From Candidatus Omnitrophota bacterium (GTDB taxonomy: Bacteria > Omnitrophota > Gorgyraeia > Gygaellales > Profunditerraquicolaceae): DNA of 13,673 nucleotides. This document shows positions 6,084-11,290 of this stretch, in pieces (the first letter of the stretch is position 1; the number at the start of each line of letters is the position of its first letter). Position numbers and translations under genes: made by a program. The notes under the pieces are model-generated. The model saw only the letters and a list, made by a program, of their open reading frames with translations, made no database searches and was not told where the DNA came from. The stretch is from the NCBI GenBank assembly GCA_026387555.1, contig JAPLLM010000127.1:1-13673 (forward strand). The letters are read 5' to 3'.

Positions 6084-6734
6084 ATGTTCTATCTATTTAT
6101 CGGAGAAGACTCTCCCGCCAAAGACCTTCAGCTGCAAAAACTAAAAGACGAGTTTGTGAATAAGGGGTTGGAACAGTTCAACATCGACGTGCTTTATTCG
6201 CGCGAACTCGTTTTAAAGGACCTGCAGGAAAAACTTAGCTACCTTCCTTTTAAAGACTCCAAGAGGCTCCTCGTTATCCGCCAGGCCCAAGACCTAAAAA
6301 AAGAGATCAAAGATTTCCTTATTGATCATTGCGAAAGGCCGGATGAGGGTTTGATCCTGGTATTGGATTTCGGCCCCGCGCTTAAAAGAGACGAATTCTT
6401 AAACCGTTTAAAAAGGCATTCCAAGACGATATTATTCAAGGAGACCGTCAAGCCCGACACCTTTGTCTTAAGCCGTTCCATAGAAAGCCGCAGGCTGGAT
6501 GCGGCCCTGAAACTATTGAGTCAGCTTTTAAGCGACGGGGAGAAGCCTGAGAGGATACTCGGCGGATTGAGGTACGCCTGGGAGAGGGGCATTGCTAATC
6601 CGGTTGAGACAAAAAGAAGGCTTAAGCTCCTCTTGGCTTGCGATATAGATATCAAGACCGGGAGGCTCAAGCCTTCTTTTGCTCTTGAAAAATTGATTAT
6701 CGGCTTATGCGCCGCGGGAAAGCCTGCGCATTAA
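6084..6734 (+). CDS. holA: DNA polymerase III delta subunit (HolA), short form
   Basis: HolA is the clamp-loader subunit that opens the sliding clamp. I chose ATG 6084, 4 nt after the lptE stop, because family similarity begins at M-F-Y-L-F-I-G-E-D; the longer TTG start at 6066 would sit inside lptE. The product is 216 residues, against about 330-340 usually. Domain I is recognisable (L-P-F-K-D-S-K-R-L-L-V-I-R-Q-A near 60-75, E-G-L-I-L-V-L-D near 92-99). The C-terminal collar domain is also recognisable: A-A-L-K-L-L-S-Q-L-L, G-E-K-P-E-R-I-L-G-G-L, D-I-D-I-K-T-G-R. Between them, F-K-E-T-V-K-P passes almost directly into the collar, so the middle lid domain appears absent. The 3' end overlaps rpsT on the other strand by 30 nt. 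Confidence 0.8.
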   Translation: MFYLFIGEDSPAKDLQLQKLKDEFVNKGLEQFNIDVLYSRELVLKDLQEKLSYLPFKDSKRLLVIRQAQDLKKEIKDFLIDHCERPDEGLILVLDFGPALKRDEFLNRLKRHSKTILFKETVKPDTFVLSRSIESRRLDAALKLLSQLLSDGEKPERILGGLRYAWERGIANPVETKRRLKLLLACDIDIKTGRLKPSFALEKLIIGLCAAGKPAH

Positions 6735-6968
6735 ACGGGACTTCTTGCGGTTAGCTGTCGCCGGATGGATAATATTCTTCTTGGCTGCCTTATCCAGTTG
6801 CGAAAAGGCCTTGGCCAGAAGCGCTTTGGCTTCGTTTAGGTTTTTGGCAGATAAAAGCGCCTGAATCTGCTTAAGCGTCTTCTTCAGTTGCACTTTTACT
6901 TTAAGGTTGCGCAAATGTTTTTTCTTATCCGCCCTGTTTCTTTTTAATGATGTCCTGCGTCTTGGCAT
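6705..6968 (-). CDS. rpsT: 30S ribosomal protein S20
   Basis: The protein has 87 residues and is very basic. It begins M-P-R-R-R-T-S-L-K-R-N and continues with the helical S20 core (R-N-L-K-V-K-V-Q-L-K-K-T-L-K-Q) and the family's C-terminal signature N-I-I-H-P-A-T-A-N-R-K-K-S-R-L. The length is normal for S20, which binds the 5' domain of 16S rRNA early in 30S assembly. The start ATG (6968-6966) has an AAGGAG ribosome binding site. It is the only minus-strand gene here: convergent with holA (30-nt 3' overlap) and divergent from murJ (47 nt between starts). It is driven by its own strong promoter at 7022-6994. No terminator could be seen beyond its end, which lies inside holA. Confidence 0.95.
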   Translation of the reverse strand: MPRRRTSLKRNRADKKKHLRNLKVKVQLKKTLKQIQALLSAKNLNEAKALLAKAFSQLDKAAKKNIIHPATANRKKSRLMRRLSRGA

Positions 6969-6987
6969 AACTACTCCTTTTTTGTTT

Positions 6988-6996
6988 TGTTATATT
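6988..6996 (+). promoter_or_regulatory. Possible extended -10 promoter for murJ
   Basis: TGtTATATT on the + strand is an extended -10 (hexamer TATATT at 6991-6996, 5 of 6). No good -35 is visible. Its hexamer overlaps the rpsT -10 by three bases on the opposite strand. The predicted start near 7003 would leave a ~13-nt leader with no Shine-Dalgarno sequence before the murJ ATG. Confidence 0.4.
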
Positions 6997-7022
6997 AAAG
7001 CATAACTAGATTACCATGTCAA
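6994..7022 (-). promoter_or_regulatory. rpsT promoter overlapping the murJ start codon
   Basis: Read on the minus strand: a perfect -35 TTGACA (7022-7017), a 17-bp spacer, and a -10 TTTAAT (6999-6994, 5 of 6) preceded by TGc (extended -10). The predicted start near 6987 gives an ~18-nt leader containing AGGAG. The -35 covers the last two bases of the murJ ATG (7016-7018). Confidence 0.75.
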
Positions 7023-8116
7023 CCCATAAATCCGTAGCTAGATCGGCAAGCGTTATAGGCCTCGCCACACTGGTATCGCGTATTTTAGGCTTTATCCGCG
7101 ATATCGTCATTGCTCGGCTCTTCGGCGTCTATATTTACGCCCAGGCCTTTGTCATTGCCTTTCGCATCCCTAATCTTTTCCGCGATCTGGTGGGGGAAGG
7201 GGCGACTAATGCCGCTTTTGTCCCCGTATTCAGCGAATATCACGTAAAACACACCAAGGAAGAGTTCTGGGAGCTGGCGAATGTCGTTTTGAACATCCTC
7301 TCGGTCGTGCTGATGACGATCACCGTGTTGGGGATAATATTCTCTCCCGTGATCGTGCGGCTGATCGCCCCGGGTTTTATCGCTTCTCCCGAGAAATTGG
7401 AAGCGACCATCCGTTTAAACCGCATAATTTTTCCTTATATCCTGTTGATAAGTCTGGCGGCTTATTCTATGGGCGTCTTAAATAGCCTGAAACATTTTGC
7501 TATTCCCGCTTTTGCGCCCTGCCTTCTGAATATTTCCATCATTGTCTTCGCGCTCTTATTTGGAGAGGGGATAAAGGGTCTGGCATTGGGCGTGCTCGTT
7601 GGCGGAGTGCTACAACTGGCGGTGCAGATACCTGTGCTTTATAAAAAAGGTTTCCGCTTCAGGTTTACCCGGAGTTTTAAGCATCCCGGAGCGATAATGA
7701 TCGGTAAATTAATGCTCCCGCGCTTGATCAGCTCCAGTATTTATCAGTTGAATAATTTCGCGGACTCCATTTTCGGCTCGCTGGCATGGATCGTCGGAGA
7801 GGGTGGTGTTGCCGTACTTTATTTTTCTTATCGCCTGATACAATTCCCTATCGGGATATTTTCTAACGCGCTTTCGCAGGCAATACTCCCCACATTTTCC
7901 ACGCAGGCCCTGGAAGGAACGCACGATAATCTGAAGAAATCGCTCTCCTGGGGGCTGCGCGCCACATTTTTTGTGATGTTCCCGTCATCGGTTGCGTTCA
8001 TCGTCCTTTCGCGGCCGCTTATCTCGGCTCTATTCGGCGGTGGGAAATTCGACGCATATTCCACGAGCGCTACCGCTGGAGCGCTGGCTTATTACAGCAT
8101 AGGGTTGGTGGCTTAG
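7016..8116 (+). CDS. murJ: MurJ lipid II flippase, N-terminal two thirds (in-frame TAG)
   Basis: MurJ moves the peptidoglycan precursor lipid II across the inner membrane. The start ATG 7016 fits the family: S-A-S-V-I-G-L-A-T-L-V-S-R-I-L-G-F-I-R-D, then RIPNLFRDLVGEGATNAAFV, a hallmark of the first helices. About ten membrane helices follow, including F-R-I-P-N, P-L-I-S-A-L-F-G-G-G-K-F and a terminal Y-Y-S-I-G-L-V-A. The frame then hits TAG at 8114-8116 where homologues usually have Tyr (A-Y-G-G-x-K-I-L). The same frame reads on without any shift as G-G-I-K-I-L-Q-S-C-F-F-A-L-K-D-T. An intact gene would give about 512 residues, the normal length with 14 helices. As written, the product lacks the last four or so helices and is unlikely to work. 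Confidence 0.85.
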   Translation: MSTHKSVARSASVIGLATLVSRILGFIRDIVIARLFGVYIYAQAFVIAFRIPNLFRDLVGEGATNAAFVPVFSEYHVKHTKEEFWELANVVLNILSVVLMTITVLGIIFSPVIVRLIAPGFIASPEKLEATIRLNRIIFPYILLISLAAYSMGVLNSLKHFAIPAFAPCLLNISIIVFALLFGEGIKGLALGVLVGGVLQLAVQIPVLYKKGFRFRFTRSFKHPGAIMIGKLMLPRLISSSIYQLNNFADSIFGSLAWIVGEGGVAVLYFSYRLIQFPIGIFSNALSQAILPTFSTQALEGTHDNLKKSLSWGLRATFFVMFPSSVAFIVLSRPLISALFGGGKFDAYSTSATAGALAYYSIGLVA

Positions 8117-8554
8117 GGCGGGATAAAAATACTTCAGTCATGTTTTTTTGCCCTCAAGGATACCGTTACCCCCACTAAAACTTCTGCGCTTTCTTTAGTC
8201 TTGAACGTCATTTTTTGCCTGGCACTGATGTTTCCTATGAAGATCGCCGGCCTTGCGCTGGCTACTTCTTTATCCGGCTCGATCACCTTTCTTGTACTTT
8301 TTAATATGCTGAATAAGCGCCTGAAGGATTTCAACGCAAAGGAAGTCAGGCTATCGTTTGTGAAAATATTTCTGGCAAGTCTAGGTATGGGCCTGGTCTG
8401 TTATTTCGCCTCGCGCCTGCAGCTGAATAAATACCTGAATCTGATCGTCTCCCTATCCGCCGGATTAATTTCTTATATCGCCTTTTGTTTTATATTCAGG
8501 GTTCATGAGATGAGAGAGCTATGGCTGTGGTTATCCAAGAGAGGAAGAGCTTAG
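8117..8554 (+). pseudogene. murJ: MurJ C-terminal part, detached by the TAG at 8114
   Basis: This is the remainder of murJ in the same frame as the N-terminal part. Family similarity starts immediately after the TAG (G-G-I-K-I-L-Q-S-C-F-F-A-L-K-D-T-V-T-P-T-K-T-S-A) and continues through the last membrane helices (L-N-V-I-F-C-L-A-L-M-F-P-M-K-I-A-G-L-A-L-A-T-S; L-G-M-G-L-V-C-Y-F-A-S-R; I-S-Y-I-A-F-C-F-I-F) to TAG 8552-8554. The first possible start inside it is TTG 8201, with no ribosome binding site, so separate translation is improbable. Coding quality is as good as upstream, so the break is either a sequence error, a very recent mutation, or is bridged by readthrough. Confidence 0.8.
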
Positions 8555-8566
8555 TGTCTGTTGCGG

Positions 8567-8650
8567 GCGCGGGTCCTGCCGCCTCGCCACCCTTTTCGTG
8601 CTCGCTAAGGCTGCGCGCGAAAAGGGGACTCGGCTCGGCGTCACCCGCGC
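8567..8650 (+). repeat. Structured palindromic element, left copy
   Basis: A GC-rich 84-bp imperfect palindrome lies 12 nt after murJ. The outer stem is GCGCGGGT (8567-8574) with ACCCGCGC (8643-8650). Then comes an asymmetric internal loop (CCTGC at 8575-8579 against TC at 8641-8642) and CGCC (8580-8583) with GGCG (8637-8640). The inner stem is CCCTTTTCG (8590-8598) with CGAAAAGGG (8618-8626). Both arms of the outer part recur, reverse-complemented, at 9963-10041. The flanking TGTCTG (8555-8560) and CAGACA (8650-8655) could extend the stem. It would also work as a strong hairpin terminator for murJ, although no T-tract follows. Confidence 0.8.
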
Positions 8651-8713
8651 AGACAGTCTGGACTATGAAGACTCAAGCCCGTCAGCCGCTTAAATTATTT
8701 TTGTAGTGGCTAG

Positions 8714-8722
8714 TGGTAGAAT
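8714..8722 (+). promoter_or_regulatory. Extended -10 promoter for the A+T-rich gene
   Basis: TGgTAGAAT is an extended -10 with hexamer TAGAAT at 8717-8722. It lies in the 12-base string TGGTAGAATATA (8714-8725), identical to the one at 2849-2860. The -35 is poor (an A/T-rich ATTATT at 17-bp spacing). The predicted start near 8729 gives a ~28-nt leader with a strong AGGAGG before the ATG at 8757. Confidence 0.5.
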
Positions 8723-8756
8723 ATATTTAAGAAAGGTTTATAAATAGGAGGAAATT

Positions 8757-9899
8757 ATGAGAATAAGGAAAAGATCAACAGGATTCTTGTTAGGGCTTGG
8801 TCTATTTAGTTTTGTTTCTATCTTAAGGGCTCAAGATTTAGAATTTAAACCATATTCAGCCGATGTCATTATTACAACGACTCAAATCAATGGAACAATT
8901 ACTACAACAGAAAAATTGTACATTGCCAAAGACAAAAGCCGAACAGAAACATTAAAATCTGGCAAACCCGCTAGTATCCTAATTGTCCGCTATGACAAGG
9001 GCGTTAAGTGGAATTTCTTCCCCTCGACCAGAATTTATAGAGAATGTCCAGTTGGACAATCGAATACATCTAATAGCCCAAAAGGAAGATTCGTTGGGAC
9101 GGAAACGATTGATGGGCAATTAGCAGATAGATATGATGAGCGCCTTGGGGTTGATTGTTACGACTCCTATTATTATATTCATGGGACGGCCATTCCGCTT
9201 AAGTATGTATTGAAAGTTATGCCAGCAGGGAAAGTAACGTGGCAGCAGGTTACAGAATTTAAGAATATTAAATTTGGTGAACCTTATTCTGAGCTTTTTG
9301 AAATGCCTGCTGGCTATAAATTAGTAATAGATGAACTCGCTAAAAAACCCGTACTCTATCTTTATCCTGCCCATCAACAGCAAGTTTCTGTTCGTCTCGA
9401 ATACCAAGGTAGCGTTATTGTTTCTTACCCGAAATATAACGAAAGCTTAAAAGGCTGGGATGTTACTGCCTATCCTGATGGACGCATAATCAACTCTTCC
9501 GATCAAGAGGAGTACAGCTATATTTTCTGGGAAGGTGTTTCCGATAAACCGGTGCAATATGATTTTTCAAAGGGTTTTGTTGTTGAAGGAGAAAAAACCG
9601 CAGTTTTTCTGCGGGATACCTTAAGAAAAATCGGTTTAACTCCCAAAGAATACAACGAATTCATTGTTTATTGGTATCCCAAGCTAAAGGATAACAAATA
9701 TAACCTGATACATTTTGCTCAAGAAGAATATGAAAAAGTCGCCCACCTAGAGATTTCTCCCAAGCCTGATTCGATTCTGCGCGTATTTATGGTCTATAAG
9801 CCGTTTGATAAGAAAGTAGACGTCGCTCCTCAAGAAATTAAGCCTTTTGTCAGAAGTGGATTCACGGTAGTAGAGTGGGGCGGAAGAGAATATAACTAA
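8757..9899 (+). CDS. Exported two-domain protein: LolA/DUF4412-like N-terminus and a conserved uncharacterised C-terminal domain
   Basis: This protein has 380 residues. The signal peptide (about 1-25, G-F-L-L-G-L-G-L-F-S-F, cut after L-R-A) is followed by a beta-rich region (about 35-195) resembling LolA/DUF4412-type proteins: Y-S-A-D-V-I-I-T-T, V-K-W-N-F-F-P-S-T-R-I-Y, E-T-I-D-G-Q-L-A-D-R-Y, I-P-L-K-Y-V, Y-S-E-L-F-E-M-P-A-G-Y. The C-terminal domain (about 200-378) belongs to a widespread uncharacterised family: KPVLYLYPAHQQQVSVRL, Y-P-K-Y-N-E, DVTAYPDGRIINSS, E-Y-S-Y-I-F-W-E-G, LTPKEYNEFIVYWYPKL, F-T-V-V-E-W-G-G. Such proteins are probably envelope or surface proteins; no enzyme motif is recognised. 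The start has an AGGAGG ribosome binding site. The gene is clearly A+T-richer than its neighbours and lies between two inverted palindromic elements, so acquisition is likely. Confidence 0.75.
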   Translation: MRIRKRSTGFLLGLGLFSFVSILRAQDLEFKPYSADVIITTTQINGTITTTEKLYIAKDKSRTETLKSGKPASILIVRYDKGVKWNFFPSTRIYRECPVGQSNTSNSPKGRFVGTETIDGQLADRYDERLGVDCYDSYYYIHGTAIPLKYVLKVMPAGKVTWQQVTEFKNIKFGEPYSELFEMPAGYKLVIDELAKKPVLYLYPAHQQQVSVRLEYQGSVIVSYPKYNESLKGWDVTAYPDGRIINSSDQEEYSYIFWEGVSDKPVQYDFSKGFVVEGEKTAVFLRDTLRKIGLTPKEYNEFIVYWYPKLKDNKYNLIHFAQEEYEKVAHLEISPKPDSILRVFMVYKPFDKKVDVAPQEIKPFVRSGFTVVEWGGREYN

Positions 9900-9933
9900 T
9901 TAAATCAACGCTTGAATAGCTCTCTTTAATGGA

Positions 9934-9952
9934 GACGCAAAGTCACTGCGTC
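9934..9952 (+). terminator. Small hairpin downstream of the A+T-rich gene, possible terminator
   Basis: GACGCA (9934-9939) and TGCGTC (9947-9952) form a 6-bp stem with a 7-nt loop, about 35 nt after the stop codon. It is followed by CTTTAATT rather than a clean T-run, so a terminator role is only possible. The hairpin is bracketed by two copies of CTTTAAT (9924-9930 and 9953-9959). Confidence 0.35.
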
Positions 9953-9962
9953 CTTTAATTAT

Positions 9963-10041
9963 GTTTTACGGGTGACGCCGGTGAAGCCTCGAGGAGCGTT
10001 TAAAGCGACGAGAGGCAAACCGGCGGCAGGACCCGTAAAAC
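9963..10041 (-). repeat. Structured palindromic element, right copy (inverted relative to the left copy)
   Basis: A 79-bp imperfect palindrome. The outer 11-bp perfect stem is GTTTTACGGGT (9963-9973) with ACCCGTAAAAC (10031-10041). The internal loop has GA (9974-9975) against GCAGG (10026-10030). The next stem is CGCCGGT (9976-9982) with ACCGGCG (10019-10025), followed by GCCTC (9986-9990) with GAGGC (10012-10016). Compared with the left copy it shares GGCGGCAGGACCC (10022-10034) and CGGGTGACGCC (9969-9979), reverse-complemented. The remaining stems differ in sequence but stay paired. It ends 42 nt before uvrC and could affect that gene's transcript. Confidence 0.8.
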
Positions 10042-10083
10042 TCTGTAAGCGAGCGAGGAGACGGGATTGAGGCTTAGGAGATT

Positions 10084-11181
10084 ATGGATAAGTTAAGAAA
10101 TAAGATTTTGAGTATGCCGGATACCGCCGGCGTGTATTTGATGAAAGACGCGGCGGGGAAAGTAATCTACGTCGGGAAGGCGAATTCGCTTAAAAAGAGG
10201 CTGCGTTCGTATATCAGTCGGGACATGTCTTCGAAGACCGTGGCACTTATGTCGCACGTGGCGGATATCAAATTCGAATTATGCCCGACAGAAAGCCTTG
10301 CGCTCTTGCGCGAAGCAAATCTAATTAATAAATTCCAGCCGAAATACAATATAGTACTCCCTGACGATAGAAGTTTTCCTATGGTCAAGATCACTAACGA
10401 AGATTATCCCGCGATCTTCGTCACGCGTAAAAAAGAAAACGACGGAGCGCGGTACCTGGGGCCTTACACCAGCGCTAATCTTTTACGCGAGGCCTTAAAA
10501 ATTATCCGCAGGAGTTTTCCTTTTCGCTCCTGTAAAAAATTACCCAAAAAGGCATGTATTTATTACCGGCTTGGTCTTTCTCCCGCGCCTTGTACCGGTA
10601 AAATCAGCAGAAGGGCCTATACTAAAATTATCGACGACATCGCCCTGATTTTGGAGGGGAAGGCCGAGTCGTTGATTAAGAGGCTTTCTAGCCAAATGCA
10701 GAAAAAGTCGCGTGAGTTAAAATATGAAGAAGCAGCCAGATTGCGCGATCAGATCCTGGCTTTAAACGATATCAGCGCAGGCCAAACCAATTACTCCGGA
10801 CACGGGGAGTTGGAGGATTTGAAGAGCCTCTTGCGTTTAAAACATCTTCCGGCGCGCATTGAGGCCTTTGATATTTCCAACATACAAGGGAAAGAGGCGT
10901 GCGGCTCAATGGTGAGTTTCTACAAAGGGTTGGCGGATAAAAATAATTACCGGAGGTTCCGCATTAAGACCGTAAAAGGGATAGATGACTATAAAATGAT
11001 ATCCGAAGTGGTGCGCAGGCGTTATTCGCGCATCGTCGAAGAGAAACTTCCTCTGCCGGATCTGATCCTGATCGATGGCGGGAAGGCGCATTTGTCAGTT
11101 GCCCGCAAAGAACTGGCTGCCTTGGGCCTAAATTTAGCCATAGCAAGTATTGCCAAGGAGATCAGCGCCCATAAAGCTTAA
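10084..11181 (+). CDS. uvrC: UvrC excinuclease subunit, main part (frameshifted near the 3' end)
   Basis: UvrC makes both incisions in nucleotide excision repair. Visible parts: a GIY-YIG nuclease domain (G16-V-Y and Y29-V-G, Arg39, and the conserved Glu of R-E-A-N-L-I-N-K), a cysteine region (S-C-K-K, A-C-I-Y-Y, A-P-C) and a UVR motif (about 197-227, K-Y-E-E-A-A-R-L-R-D-Q-I). An RNase H-like endonuclease domain follows, with Asp residues in F-D-I-S-N-I-Q-G and L-I-L-I-D-G-G-K-A-H. The fourth position of the cysteine cluster is Ser (G-L-S-P-A-P-C). After A-K-E (to 11160) the frame runs into unrelated residues and TAA 11179-11181. The family sequence resumes in the +1 frame and ends at 11290. 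The ribosome binding site is AGGAG (10076-10080). Confidence 0.85.
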   Translation: MDKLRNKILSMPDTAGVYLMKDAAGKVIYVGKANSLKKRLRSYISRDMSSKTVALMSHVADIKFELCPTESLALLREANLINKFQPKYNIVLPDDRSFPMVKITNEDYPAIFVTRKKENDGARYLGPYTSANLLREALKIIRRSFPFRSCKKLPKKACIYYRLGLSPAPCTGKISRRAYTKIIDDIALILEGKAESLIKRLSSQMQKKSRELKYEEAARLRDQILALNDISAGQTNYSGHGELEDLKSLLRLKHLPARIEAFDISNIQGKEACGSMVSFYKGLADKNNYRRFRIKTVKGIDDYKMISEVVRRRYSRIVEEKLPLPDLILIDGGKAHLSVARKELAALGLNLAIASIAKEISAHKA

Positions 11182-11290
11182 GTCTGATACGCCGGCTTTA
11201 AATCTGATACGCCGGGTCCGGGACGAGGCGCACCGGTTCGCGGTCTCATACCACCATTTGCTGCATAGAAAGAAGATCATCGGCAGATGA
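11162..11290 (+). pseudogene. uvrC: UvrC 3' end in the +1 frame
   Basis: Read from 11162 this frame gives S-A-P-I-K-L-K-S-D-T-P-A-L-N-L-I-R-R-V-R-D-E-A-H, then R-F-A-V-S-Y-H-H-L-L-H-R-K-K-I-I-G-R and TGA (11288-11290). This is the well-known end of the UvrC endonuclease domain, with its conserved D-E-A-H-R-F histidine. It has no start codon of its own. The final TGA overlaps the ATG of the next gene (ATGA), showing that this frame is the ancestral uvrC end. The protein would stop here, without the usual C-terminal (HhH)2 domain. Normal UvrC has several residues (of the type E-x-I-Y-L-P-G-R) between A-K-E and S-A-P; they are missing, which suggests a small deletion rather than a single-base slip. 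Confidence 0.8.

Noticed and set aside
8114..8116. Reassigned TAG codon (alternative genetic code)
   Set aside because: TAG ends several other genes here in the expected place (3242-3244, 4531-4533, 6077-6079, 8552-8554), so it is an ordinary stop in this genome.
8521..8706. Short + strand frame across the left palindromic element
   Set aside because: It starts inside murJ and translates structured repeat DNA; the peptide is low complexity and has no ribosome binding site.
9963..10041. Integron attC recombination site
   Set aside because: The folded shape is suggestive, but the ends are GTTTTAC...GTAAAAC rather than the RYYYAAC...GTTRRRY boxes that define attC, the copies are inverted rather than direct, and there is no integrase gene.
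8557..10046. Target-site duplication TCTGT around the insert (8557-8561 and 10042-10046)
   Set aside because: On the left the 5-mer is separated from the element's stem by several bases, while on the right it abuts it. Five bases match easily by chance.
11183..11215. CRISPR-like or tandem repeat from two copies of TCTGATACGCCGG at 20-base spacing
   Set aside because: There are only two copies, both inside the conserved uvrC coding sequence and in different reading phases; this is coincidental or a slippage trace.
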